DNA of 60,000 nt from Membranipora membranacea (taxonomy: Eukaryota; Bryozoa; Gymnolaemata; Cheilostomatida; Membraniporidae), in the NCBI GenBank assembly GCA_914767715.1, contig OU612065.1, positions 25,608,001-25,668,000 of the forward strand, given 5' to 3'. The position numbers were made by a program, and so were the translations under genes. The notes beneath the pieces are model-generated. The model ran no database searches and was not told where the DNA came from. It was given only the letters and a program-made list of their open reading frames with translations. Positions 24,265 through 36,400 of this stretch are shown piece by piece. Position 1 is the stretch's first letter, and each line of letters starts with the position of its first letter.

Positions 24265-25021
24265 TTACTCTACTTCTTCTCCGCTTCCCTCGACTTCGGG
24301 CTTAGCACATATGGCGTTAGTGTGTGTCTCAACATGACCAAAGGTCTCATGCTGTGTAACCTCTTTATCACTGGCACAGTACATATCATCAGCACATGGG
24401 CAGGAGGCAAAGTGACCTCTGGTGTTGAAGATGTTCATTTCTTTGCCAAATGGAACACATGACTCATTTTCCTTCTTCAAAGGTCTGCAGTAGCCTTGCC
24501 TGAAAACAAATAGTATCGTAAGTAAGAAACATGACAACCACTTGATTTTTACTTCAACGTCATACATATGATAACTGCTTACTAATGTAAACTAAAAATG
24601 AGTTGTTATGTTGGCTTGCTACAGAATACAACTCACATGAGGCTGTTGAAATGGTCATTAATTTTACTGAAGTGATCAGAAAATCCGCTGAAGAAGTCAT
24701 TTCCATCAAGCAGCAATCTCTTGGCAAATGGGCTGTGTACACAGCACTCATCTGGCTGACAGTCAGCAGCACTCTTACAAGCTCCTTCCTTTGGATTCTT
24801 GTTGCCCCACAAGTTAAAGGGGAGCATGAATTGTGCCTACACAAAAGAAACAGAGCATAATCCTAACATCCAATGTTAATTTTACAAGTTGTATGAATGC
24901 AATCTCATAAGTAAGTATATAAAATACATATCCATGTATATCAGGTAATGCTTAATTAAAATAATGAAAAGCTTACTGAGGCAACACCGACAACAACAGC
25001 AAGAACTATAAAACTCTTCAT
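24265..25021 (-). CDS. Secreted ten-cysteine protein, prokineticin/astakine/colipase-like, 159 residues
   Basis: Three exons on the minus strand: 25021-24977, 24836-24637 and 24499-24265, with phases agreeing. The start MKSFIVLAVVVGVAS is a signal peptide and fills the first exon. The mature part holds exactly ten cysteines in the order C, C, CC, C, C, CPC, C, C, seen in GACKSAADCQPDECC, GYCRPLKKENESCVPFG, ASCPCADDMYCAS and NAICAK. This is the colipase-fold spacing of prokineticins, astakines and the Dickkopf C-terminal domain. An insertion of about 35 residues follows the CC pair. Vertebrate prokineticins act on GPCRs and astakines on blood-cell formation; which role applies here is unknown. 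The AVITGA start needed for prokineticin receptor activation is absent. The tail is acidic (EGSGEEVE). The gene is tail to tail with the Tctex gene and divergent from UPB1. Confidence 0.85.
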
Positions 25022-26319
25022 TTTTATGTGTCACGCTAGTAGGATCAAAGCAAAATGATTTTGGTGTTTGATATTTTAATGTTAAATATAAGATCTGGTT
25101 CATTGGCGATAAAATTTATCTTCCCTGTCAAGCCCACCAAATGTCCTAAAACTGTGTGAACAGAAACATATGTCATTGAACATTGATAATATGGTTAATG
25201 AGTTGACATAATATTATGTTGTATAATTATATAGAGGATACGTATTACACTCGACTCGACAGTATAAGTATCAAGATACAATTCTCTGGATCTGGCAAGC
25301 GCGGCGAGCACTTACAAGAAACAGCATCCATCAATATCATACATACCTGACAAGTCTCCCTTTTTGGTAGGGAGGCTCCCAGTTTTTAGGGGTAATTCCC
25401 ATCCCCTCCCTATCTCCCTTTCTCCTCCCTTTTTCAGCTTCCTGTACTCAGAAAGTTTTTGTAGCTACCTTTTGCAAGAGTTACTGTGTTCTCCTACCAT
25501 CACAGTACACATACCGATGTATTTGCTTATTAACATTACCTATTGTAAGCGGCTATTCAATATTCGAGCCTTACCTAGCAGTGTTGTTAAGGCTGCTCCT
25601 CCCAAGTTGGTTAAATCAAGACAATTTCATCCACAAAATGAGGTAAAATCATGCAATTAATAAAATTAGCAGTTATGTTTTGGCTTGGAAATATTATACA
25701 CAAGGCCTAAATTGCATCCGCACTCTTGGACGCAGAGTGGTAGTCCGGGTTTATAGTTCGTCCTTGGAGACCTCCTGATTTCTGGGTCTGCCAATTTGTC
25801 ATGTATGATATCATATCTAGCGACGCAAGGAATTCCCGGCAACATCAAGTCAAATATGATAAAAAGTTATATGAGTGTGACCTGTTCTCCCTGAAAGATT
25901 ACAGTTGCATTGTTGCACTTTGCATTTGCACTTTGCAACGTTTGCGTATCAAATCAATTCTGTATGGTTATCTTTGCTCGAGATCCTAAACTGAAAACCT
26001 GACCAGCCGCCAATTTGAAAAGTTTCTTTCCAAAGGTGAAATTTAAATAGGCCATTTGGTTTATTTTCTGGCACTTTCACTATGGTGTGGAAACAGGGAG
26101 GGTGGGAAGACTAATATCTCAGAGTCTATTGTTAAAATTGTTTAAAAGTTGTCTCCTCATACTTACAAAGCAGATAAATCCCAGAATCTTTTAGCTCTGC
26201 TCTTTTCTTCCTCCAAAACACAAAAGTATATAGCTACACATCTGACGCTGGGAAGGGCCTACATTCAGAGCCTGGAGCCTCAGAGCTAGAGTTTAGCAGA
26301 ATTGAACTAAGAACAAGAA
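25022..26319. other. Divergent spacer between the prokineticin-like gene and UPB1
   Basis: About 1.3 kb separate the two divergent start codons, so the promoters of both genes should lie here. It holds repeat family B copy 2. No TATA box or CpG-rich stretch stands out. Confidence 0.6.
25340..25807 (+). repeat. Interspersed repeat family B, copy 2
   Basis: Aligns with 8964-9382 along its length, same orientation, with small insertions (for example around 25540-25620). Sequence outside the two copies does not match. Confidence 0.8.
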
Positions 26320-29300
26320 ATGGCAGGGAATTTCGAGTGCGTGGAGAAAAGTCTGCAGAAACATCTTCCACCAGAGGAGAGGGATGAGGTTTTGAGGATT
26401 TTATATGGAAAACCATCAAAGTAAGATATTCGTTTACTTCATATTGCAAGTTCATATGAGGAAGATCAGTATTTTGGAGGCAAGTTCATTATAACCAAAT
26501 CTGAACATATAATACATAATTATATAATCAATGTATTTATCTATGCCTAGTAGTAGTATGCCATTATTGTGCATGACTCGGGTGAGTATTTCGTACAGTT
26601 TCAAAGGTGCGGGTGCAATAAATATAATATGTTGTGGTGCGTTTGGTGCAGTGTGTTTCTAAAATATAATTCTGGAACTAATAACTTGTTGACATTTGAG
26701 ACTTAAAAGAGTTGAGGGATTTGGCCTCGACACCTACTCCCATCCAGGGGCGTATATTCTAAAAAATTTCACTCACTGACTTTTTAGAGATGAGCATAAT
26801 GCTCGGGCGCAGCCCGATCCACACGCCGTAGGCGTGGCGGGGAGGGTATGGGTGTGTGTTAATACACCGGGCTTTTGATTGGCTTGTCCAGTTCAAGGTC
26901 AAAAGTCAAACTCTGTATGTACCGTAATTCCTCACCTATATGACACCCCCTTGGGAAATGTAAAAATGCTCCAGTTATAAAGCACCCATTTGAAAAAAAA
27001 TCTGTCATCTTTAGGATTTGAACCCACAACATTCTTAATGAACAGTGATTACCAGGCAGACGCTCTATACACTGAGCTATTTAGCCTGGCTTGCACACCG
27101 TAATCACAGATTTTGTTTCACAGATATCCGTGGTCCGTGATTGCTAATATACGCCACTGCTCCCAACAGGGGTACTCCTTGCTCCCACTCATACTTTCAC
27201 TGTTGCATATAACTTAGGCTGATGCCCATTCCACTGGCCATGGCTCATATGGATCTATAAATCCCTGCTCATGTACTGCAGAATACATGGTTGCAAGCAT
27301 AACATAGGCCTACTTACTAGCTACTATATACCTTCCTATTCCACTAGATATATATAGAATTCAATGTTATGTTTACATCATGAAATCGAGTGATGCGTGA
27401 TGGGCCATATCCAAGCCTCTTGATTAGCCTTTGTACAGGAACTAGACTCAATGCTTTGATAGACTGCATCCTAACTACCATATTGTCAACTTTCTTGCTA
27501 CTGAATTTAAAGATGCTTGACCTGACGTACTGCGATTTACTATCACCTTTACCTCTCCAGTATATTCGTAGTCTGTAGGGAGCCCGGCTGACCCTAAACG
27601 TTTCTTGAGAACCCACCTTGAATTTTTAGACAGCTGCCGATCCCATCAGCTGCAAATGAGTTAGCTTCTGAGAAGAGTTTTGAGATTGGTGCGTATTCTC
27701 TGGCATCGCTGGCACAGCCTGAGCAAACAAGGCAACCTCGTGTAGTCAGAATTGGTGCTATACAGAACGCTATTGTTCTGCCAACTGATAGACCAGTTTT
27801 GGAGCAGGTAGGCAAACTAAACTGCGTCAAACTTGAATATAGTGAAACATATTCATCTATTTCTAATGGGTGGCAGTGTAATTTACACGAAGGTGCCATA
27901 TTAAACTTTTGAAGTCTCTTGACCCACCACTTCGCTTTCTCTTTTAACGGTCTCTGTAACTAACATACATCATTGTCATCTATCTATCTATCTATCTACA
28001 TATTATCTAGTCTATATTGTTTTGCTTTTGTAGAGAGATGCATTGTGGAAAAGAATTAATGAGATGATTGATGCAGCCGCACATTGCGGATGTAACATTA
28101 TTTCTCTTCAAGAGGCATGGAGTAAGTCAGTTCCTGGCCTACTCAAGCTATAACTAATAAAAAGTTTTCTATTTACATCATATGATGAATGTCGACCTGA
28201 TGATTGAGAAGTGTGGCACCTTAATTCTTCTTATGGTTTTAACAAGTAGGATTTATATCTTTTCTAGCCATGCCATTTGCTTTTTGCACGAGAGAGAAGG
28301 TACCATGGTGTGAATTTGCAGAATCAGCAGAAGATGGACCAACTACTAAAATGTTACAGGAGGTTTGTATTGTAGCTACCAGCATCCCTATCATAATCCA
28401 TTTGTGTCTAAATCGATCTTCAGTGGAGCATTCTATTGCACAAAATCATCACAAATCCATATTGAATACTCTACAAGACTAACGAGAAATATTAGCAGAA
28501 CAAAATTGACAGGTCAGTGCTGTTTATATTTTAATCTTGAATTTATTTATACATCTAATGTTTTGTTTAAATGTAGGTGGCCAAAAAGTATAACATGGTA
28601 ATTCTATCATCCATACTTGAGAGGGATGACAGTGATATACTGTGGAACACATGTGGTGGGTGTTTATCTCTTCTGGGTTGACCTTGTGATCTTTTGTAAT
28701 GTGATGTAATGCAGTTTGATTTGAATATCAAGTAACTTCTGTGTAATGTGCATTGAAGTTGATACTCCTGCAGCTACGGTGCACTCCATTTAATTCAAAA
28801 GACCAAATGTTTGATAAAGCTAGTCTAAGCTAAGTGACATTAGTTATGACATTATTATGAGTAATTATCAGCGTAGTTAATTTGCCAAATAAAATATTTT
28901 CCAATTTTTATCACACTATGATTTATAATCTTTGCTATGATCAATTTTTCAGTGGTGATTTCAAACTCAGGGGCTTATCTTGGAAAGAGTAGAAAGAATC
29001 ACATCCCAAGAGTGGGTGACTTCAATGAGGTGAGTGTGTCAACGATCTCCATCTACACAATTTTTATCTCAAGGTTTTACTAACTTAGGCTGAATCTTGG
29101 TGACTGACTATTAGCTACAGTTGTAGGGAGAATAGACGCTCTAATTTTGTTGAACAAAAGGGTTTCTGTAAATCATTTTTTGTCATTCTGTAGCGCTTAT
29201 ATTACTCATTTTATTTCAGTCCACTTATTATATGGAAGGTGATACAGGGCACAAGGTATTTGATACTCAGTTTGGTAAATTGGCTATAAATATCTGCTAT

Positions 29301-32300
29301 GGTAGACACCATCCACCTAACTGGATGATGTACGGAATTAATGGTGCTGAGATCGTCTTCAATCCCTCCGCCACTGTGGGTGCTCTCAGGTAAGCTCAGA
29401 ATGTGATAGCCTCTCACATGACTATAGTGTCACATACTAGATTTCAGTTATGCCTTCTTACTTACACCAACAATTTATGTTGTATATTTGTAATTTATAC
29501 ATCCAGGCGCTGAAATTGTTTTTTTTATTTAGCATAATATGTGTCATAAATTTAATTTATACAGAATTAAATCTAATTTATTCATTTAATTTTGTCTTGA
29601 TCGACGGATAGATGCCAATAAAGTTATAGACAAAAAGGTAATCACAAAGAAACATCAAATTTTTTTAACACGATTTTGTGGCTGCACGTGCATGCAGGGA
29701 GTTTGGGACCTGGTGCATGCAACTGCAAATTGGGGAGTTTTGAGATTGAGAATTGTCATCTGTTGAAGAGTGGGCACACAACTCCAAAGTATAAATATCT
29801 GTCCAAACTTGTGTTTGACTTCAGCTATGATTAATTTTTGTTGTTTCCATCATTAGCGAGCCAATGTGGGCCATAGAAGCAAGAAATGCTGCCATAGCCA
29901 ACAGTTACTACACAGTGGCCGTCAACAGAGTGGGAACTGTGAGTACTGTATCAGCAATCTATAAATTCTTTGGTGATGGTGATATTTGTCGAATTAAAAT
30001 GATATAAAACCATAGACCTCGATAATAAAAACAACACTATGACATCAACAGCAATTCCCATTTTCAGTTGCATCTTAAGTAGCTTGGCTTGATGACAAGC
30101 TTGCTAGAACAGTGAAACTGCGTTTCATTCTTTTAAGTGACCATGCACTTGTTTGATGGAAGTGCTAATATTTTTGACATTAGCTAATGCTCATCTTGTC
30201 ATTTATTCCAATAGGAGGTGTTTCCTAACCAGTTTACATCTGCTGATGGAAAGCCAGCTCATGATGACTTTGGACATTTCTATGGTTCTTCTTATGTTGC
30301 CTGTCCAGATGGTACCCGAACTCCTGTAAGTCTATTATCATGTGAATAATAATCCAATGTTGTAGATTGTTATTGAAAGAATGAAAAGGCAAAAGATGTC
30401 TTTTTTTAAATTATCTTATCATAATTGCGTACTGTAGACGAGGTTGTAAGGTTTCAACCTGAATAATAATTTCTTGGTCTAACTATCAGAGGGGCATAAA
30501 AATTCATCGATTTGGTTATTTGGACTACCCTATAGGAGTTTAATTTAGCTAGAGTTTAATTTCGCTTACTAGTGAAAATTAAAAAAAAATGTCCAAGCTG
30601 GGATTCGAACCCAGGGCATAAAATCTCCATCTTATTGCAAGGCAGACACTTAGACCACTGTACCACGCTAGCTTGCTAGCTTGCTAGCTTGCTAGCTTGC
30701 TAGCATGCTAGCTTGCTAGCTTGCTAGCATGCATGCTTGCATGCTTAGGTAAGGTGTATTCCTGTATAATGGTACATTGTTTATGAAACTATGGTGAGTG
30801 AGTTTAATTTAAGCTACACTAAATTTCGCAACCTAGGCAACAACGCGAAAAGCGAATCCTAAATGCGGCGAAAACTAAACTCTTATAGGGTATGTCAATT
30901 TAATTAGAAATTCGCAACTTCCAGAACACTGAAATTCACCGCTAAAATTATTTTCTTGCATGGTAGTCTAAAGTCTAGGATGACCGAAACCTATATTGAG
31001 CAGGCATTGCTTAAATGAATTTGCAAATTATGATATACTATATAGTTCTGCATGCAAAAGCAAAAAAAAATAATAGTAGGCTCGCACACGTGAGGAGTGC
31101 CTTCTGACCAAGCCGCGTCCAAGACTGTTTGCCAAGGACTCACCGAAGCCTCTACCAACAGACCACGGCATCTCAGTCAATTATCCATCAAAATTTAACT
31201 GTTTTTATACTGACATCAATTCTAACAATCAAACAGCAGCGCGATGTTGTAAGCAGCGTTGTGCTAATAATACCTCTGTTACAATTAAGGATTTTCTTCT
31301 CCCGCAACATAATATGCAATACTCAGTTGTTGATCGCACCGTTGAATCAAGGTTGAAATTTAACTGGTTTTCATGTTGACTTCAATTAAAAAATGGAATG
31401 ACGTGATGACGCACAGTATGCATTGTGATCTCAAATTTACTGTTGGGATTGTTATGGAATGATGCACACATTGATTGATTGATTCACTATGAAAAAAAAA
31501 TTTCATCCTCAATAGTTTTCCAGTGAGCACAAAAGGATTTTTTTGGTTGAATATTGTCTATATATCTGTAACCCGATAGTGAATAATAATACAAGACCGT
31601 ATCATGGATATTTAGTGTTGGTACGTACTGTCAATAAATATCTACATCGGACACTGCATCCTTAAGACTATAAGTCTTTTGCCTTGGCCTATCTCATTTT
31701 TATTCACAGGGTCTCTCTAGGACCAAGGATGGCTTGTTGGTGGCCGAGGTAGATCTGAACTTGTGCCGACAGATTAAGGACAAGTGGTGCTTCAGGGTAA
31801 GCACTTATTAGAATTGACTTTTGTCCAGGTTTGATTACCTGTTTATAAAATCATCCATTGACCAAAGTGTTCATTGCATTGACTGCTGACTGCTCTTGAC
31901 ATTACTTTATTACTTTTTATGACCAATACCCTATATTGAACTAAGGATATCTGCTTATGTATATGTGATCACTACCTATGATGCTGTGTTTATATCGGAA
32001 AGTACTTTTAGAGTCATGATCTTTTGCCTTTCAGCTGTGCAGCTCAATTGTAATAAATTTCTGTTATAACAATTATATCCTAAATTTTGAAGGTCCATTA
32101 TACACCAGATCAATTTTGATCCGATTGCCTGCATTCCAGTTGCTCCCTTCCACTGGTCACGCAGCGTTACCAGTGGATCGGGAGCAATTGGAATGCAGGC
32201 AAATGGACCAAACTTGGTCTATTTATATACCTTATGATTGATTATTTCCAATGACGAAATACTGCAACATGAATTGTGATTTATTTTACTACTTGGCCCT

Positions 32301-32392
32301 GTTTGTAGATGACCCAAAGGCTGGACATGTATGCACAAGAGCTTACTGAGGCTGTCAAACCTGGTTATGTCCCCCCTGTGATTAGAGAATAG
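26320..32392 (+). CDS. UPB1: Beta-ureidopropionase (N-carbamoyl-beta-alanine amidohydrolase), 383 residues
   Basis: This is the last enzyme of pyrimidine breakdown, hydrolysing N-carbamoyl-beta-alanine to beta-alanine, CO2 and ammonia in the cytosol. Eleven exons: 26320-26420, 27630-27807, 28034-28121, 28268-28362, 28577-28655, 28953-29029, 29220-29389, 29857-29938, 30215-30325, 31710-31796, 32309-32392. They total 384 codons with stop, against 384 residues in the human protein, and the start [17 protein letters not shown] aligns with the human start. The nitrilase triad is intact: Glu120 in SLQEAW, Lys195 in RKNHIPR and Cys232 in [19 protein letters not shown] and [10 protein letters not shown] are also conserved. 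Introns hold tRNA-like repeats (26992-27090, 30580-30672). AATAAA lies at 32525-32530. Nothing suggests loss of activity. Confidence 0.97.
26992..27090 (-). repeat. tRNA-derived SINE-like unit
   Basis: On the minus strand it reads AAATAGCTCAGTGTATAGAGC (D-arm/A box) and, about 45 nt later, TGTGGGTTCAAATCCTA (T-arm/B box), ending in an eight-T run. The 3' acceptor half does not pair with the 5' end and there is no proper anticodon stem. It is therefore a tRNA-derived repeat or pseudogene, not a working tRNA. It lies in UPB1 intron 1. Confidence 0.7.
27978..27999 (+). repeat. (TATC)n microsatellite
   Basis: About five tetranucleotide units in UPB1 intron 2. Confidence 0.9.
30580..30672 (-). 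repeat. tRNA-derived unit with intact A and B boxes
   Basis: On the minus strand: GCTAGCGTGGTACAGTGG then TCTAAG (A box region), and CTGGGTTCGAATCCCAG, a perfect tRNA T-arm, followed by a T-run at 30589-30581. The 5' and 3' acceptor strands (GCTAGCG, CTTGGAC) do not pair, so this is not a functional tRNA. Confidence 0.75.
30667..30745 (+). repeat. GCTAGCTT octamer tandem array
   Basis: About nine units of GCTAGCTT, with variants GCTAGCAT and GCATGCTT. The array starts exactly at the GCTAGC that forms the 5' end of the tRNA-like unit. Confidence 0.9.
31070..31345 (-). repeat. Repeat family A, copy 5 with right-hand extension
   Basis: The core is at 31070-31178. The extension to about 31345 matches 19329-19495. 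It lies in UPB1 intron 9, 180 nt from the TA-flanked element. Confidence 0.75.
32094..32222. mobile_element. Inverted-repeat element family D, copy 2
   Basis: A long hairpin: GCCTGCATTCCAGTTGCTCCC (about 32127-32147) and TTCCACTGGT pair with ACCAGTGGATCGGGAGCAAT and TGGAATGCAGGC (32172-32202), with a loop of about 14 nt. The outer ends ACCAGATCAATTTTGATCC and, on the other strand, TAGACCAAGTTTGGTCC match family D copy 1. It lies in the last UPB1 intron. Confidence 0.75.
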
Positions 32393-33453
32393 ATCCTGGG
32401 GTTACATTGTGAGAAAGGTTTGCTCATCAAACAACAAACAACCGTCATGTGTGCAAGCCACTAACTAAATAGTATGTAGATCAGTGGTTCAAACCTTTTT
32501 TCACAAATAGTAAAATGCAGTTAGAATAAATACCAATATAGTTATGAAGCCCTAGCTTTCTCTTTTGGATTTGCCCAACCAACTTCAGCTGAGCAGGTAT
32601 CAAGGCACAACTATTATATTGTGTATTCTGATCACAATGTTATTCTCTATGATGTGTTTTTTATTCAATGATACGATGTCAAGATCTGTTTTATGCTAAT
32701 CTTTCCTCGCTGCCACATAGTAGATATGTTATGTCATCCTTTTATAGCATATTCATTACATTTAGATCTGATTTTCTATGTTTACAGTACATGCTATGAT
32801 ACCAAATAGTCTTCAGTATTTTGCACAACCATCTTTTTATATTTTTTAATTCATATAATTGGTGCTGGTATAAAAAATAAAACAGGAACACATTTTAAGC
32901 TTACAAATAAGGAACAACAATGTTATCACCATGTTAGAAGCTGGAATTGGGCTAAGGGAAATCATGCAGTCGGGCCAAAAAAATGTTGACAATTTTTGCA
33001 CACTACAATTAAAAGTTGAAGAGAGCCTTGCTTCAATTTGAGCAGCAAACCTGTGACCCTTTGAACTTTCTACATTGCCATTGCGGCCTTAGAACTGTTC
33101 ATGTACAGCATTGGAACTCTTGGCTTGATATCAGCCTTACCTCAGTCTCAGTGCCGTGTTCTCTTCTCGTAACTAATGAAATATTGGAAAATTGGGAAAT
33201 GATAAGAGAAAATACTTAGGAATAAGATCACAGTCGTTTGTATGTAGAAATCGAACAACAGAAAGACGTTAACGCTAATAGAATAAGCCTGTTGATATGT
33301 TTTTATAACACAAAAAAGATAGGTTACAGGCCAAAAAACAACTAAATTTCAACTCGAAAAATTGTTATATATTATCTAGTTACTGGAGTGATAGAGAAAT
33401 TTGAATGGATCTGTTTTGTCTGTATGCCCTTACAGTTTATTTAGATAAAGTCC
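32393..33453. other. Convergent spacer between UPB1 and MVP
   Basis: About 1.06 kb between the two stop codons; it holds the 3' UTRs of both genes. AATAAA on the plus strand is at 32525-32530. On the minus strand AATAAA is at 33441-33436, only 13 nt after the MVP stop. Nothing else is recognised. Confidence 0.7.
32525..32530 (+). promoter_or_regulatory. Poly(A) signal of UPB1
   Basis: AATAAA 133 nt after the UPB1 stop codon. Confidence 0.5.
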
Positions 33454-36400
33454 TTACTCCTGACTATCCTGGTCACTGCCATCATCATCATCGCCTCTGC
33501 GCTTCCTGCTGACTGGCATCGCTCCTCCGATCAGCCCCTGTGCGGTCTGGAACAGATTGATTGGCGAGGTACCATCTGTGATGAGAGTTGACTTGATACC
33601 GAGACCTTGGAGTAGCTTAGCTTGCATGGCAGGTCCAGCGTTAGCCATGGCGGTGAGAGTGTCTGGCCCGATGGCAGACACCATATTTTTGAACCTCTCC
33701 ACCTCAATAGTTGACATCTCTTTAGATTTGGCGATCTCGAGCTCGTTCTGTTCCTTGATGTACTTATTTTCAGCCTCTCGAGCGCTTGTCAATCTCTCTA
33801 ATTCGGACTCCTGCAGGATGAAAATAACACTGATGCAATCCTCAAATTATAAATAACTACTGATGTTAAATATAATGTAGACAGACAAGTAAGCAGTTAG
33901 GAGTTGTCAACGATTAGGATTGTAACATAATTCATTGGTTCAGTCATGTACTTGGACATCATTTTAAGAGTTTAAAACTTATAATAGGTACTAAAAGCAA
34001 AAGACAAACTTACAGCTTCAATCTTAAGAGCCTGTGATTTAAGCCTGGCTTGGTCTACAGCAGCTTCACCCTCAATCTTTGCAGCCTCAGCTCTAGACTG
34101 GGCCTCAGCCTTAGCTTGTCCAGTACTCTCAACAGCAGCACTATTAGCCTGTAAAATGATAAAAGTACAGTAGACATATATTCATATTAAAGCACTTCTA
34201 TCTCCTTTGAGGTTTTGTTATCGTTCTGAAGCTCTTAATCTAAAAAAGATAACAGTGGCAAGCTCTAAATTAGACTGTGGCCTCATTTCAAGGAATCAGC
34301 CATTGAGAAAGCAAAATTCTTCTCATATACTCTCAAATACTCATATTCAAAACCTAAACACGGCACAGTGAAGTGCGCATGACATGGATTGGATACATTT
34401 GGGCACAGTGCACGTGGGGGCTTTGTGTTAGGTGGATAGACTTTGTTGGTGTTTGCATACCCATGAGAGAAAATTAGACTTGGGAACATTGTCAAGGGCA
34501 TTTCACAAAATACCAAATGCTTGCAGCACTGGCTGTAAAATATTGAATAGCAGGCCGAAAGTATTCAAGATTCCAAGAAAAGAAGCGGATATTTCCGTAG
34601 CCTCGTACCTGCAGCTCCAAGAGCCCACGTTTAGCTTTCTCAGCCTCAGCCTCATCGTGGATTTTCTGTCTGTCCAGGCGACCCTTAGCTTCCTGTTCGA
34701 GCCTCTCAGCCTCATGCTTAGCTGTAGCCTCCTGTGAGTTGGTTGTGATCTCGATGGCCAGCTGTACGGACTTCTGTAGCGATTCTCTAGTTCTCTGATC
34801 AACAGGCTCGACAGACTGGATATCGATGGAGGTGATCACCAGGTTGTTCTGCTTGAACTCAAATCGATCTCTGACCTTGTGATTCTCATCCATACCGAAC
34901 ACCGAGCTTCTGATGATTTTAGCGGAGTTCTTAAATGGCAAACATATGTTATGAAACAAACAGGAGCCTTAAAAAACAGCTTTAGAAATATGACACGTGA
35001 GGATCAGTGGTGTGAAAATCAGCACTCACATCAGATTAGCATCTTGTGGTTTCACAAATAGGAAATTACGGTGTATTGTAAAGTGCCTATTGCTATTGTA
35101 ACATTTTAACCAAAAAACTTTTATGTCTTTCATGTTAGAAGATATGATCGTCAAGATACCTTATGGAATTCATCGAAGGGGACACCAGCTACAGCACCTC
35201 TGACACGGGAGGCTATTGCTTTGCACATATCACCGACAAAGTCTGGAATACTGAATAGTTTTTCGGACAATAAGGGGTCATCCTTATCAGTAACATTGAA
35301 ATGCCTGTAAAATAATATAACATATTACATATTACACCCAGGGTACAATATTTCGGTAAAATTGAATGATAAAATGCCAAGTTCGCTGTTATACTCAAAT
35401 TATTGCCTATTGAATGGGTTCTTGGTTAAGAAGCTCACAATATGGGAACTACTGCACAGATAAAAGAAACAGCCAACAATCTGCTATAAATGATCAGGAA
35501 ATGGCAATATAGGTTTCTTGAAAATCTTGGTTTAACAAGTCAAATTTTAACAAATGCTTTATTTAGCAGAGGACATAAATACACAACTGACCAGTTATAT
35601 GAGAGCTGTAGAGAGAGCCTTGCATGGTCACCTGTTTCTACGATAACAATATCAGTACAGAAATCAGGTCCCAATAGCAGACATAGAGATTTGATCATGT
35701 TAGGCTTCTTGGGTTTTCCACCAGACAATGACTGTTTAGTGAAGTGCTCATCTGGTCCGAGCATAACAAGATCTGGTCCATATATAACTCTACAAGAATA
35801 TAACGATATAATATATGTAAGGAAACCTTTTAAATGTTTTAATAAAAAGCTGGCACTAATTTTTAAATATTTAAACAGTCGGTTTGATAGATCCCGAATT
35901 TTATCGACATCATTCACTCTGCACAGTTGACTGAAACAAACTGTCCAAGTTTATCGCAAAGCCAGCAGGATTGTCATGATAAGACAATAATAGTGTCACT
36001 CTGCTATACAGTACAGAAATGTATCTGCACATTATGTGGTCAACCCAAAACTCATCTACCCACATCTACTGACCCCCTGAATTTCAAGAATTTCACCTCT
36101 AGGCATTGTCTATCCCCATTGCCTACCTTGCTTTCTTATCTTTATAATCATAGATCTGGACAGCTGCGTTGTGAGGAACTCGGAATGCGACCACTTTAGT
36201 TTTATCCCTAGCTTTTGGGGACTGTGATGAGGCGCCCCTTGATCCGCGGTCAGACAGAGGATCTTTTCCAGAGGCTAAAAGCTCATCCACATCAAGAGGA
36301 AGGTCTTTGTTCCATAGCTCCTCATCAGAGCTCAGCATGTATGTCTCACCAGTGATGGCTCTTACCTGAAATATAACATTAAGTTCTTTTAATAAAGAGG

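Larger units (their letters stand above)
30528..30890. mobile_element. TA-flanked inverted-repeat element with tRNA-like cargo
   Basis: Ends CCCTATAGGAGTTTAATTT (30528-30546) and, on the other strand, CCCTATAAGAGTTTAGTTT, with TA on both outer sides as in Tc1/mariner insertions. Inside are a tRNA-like unit (30580-30672) and a GCTAGCTT octamer array (30667-30745). It lies in UPB1 intron 9. No open frame for a transposase. Confidence 0.65.

Noticed and set aside
26992-27090. Functional tRNA gene
   Set aside because: The region between A and B boxes does not fold into an anticodon arm and the acceptor stem is missing.
30580-30672. Functional tRNA gene
   Set aside because: A and B boxes are good, but the acceptor strands do not pair and the anticodon stem is broken. 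It also lies inside a repeat.
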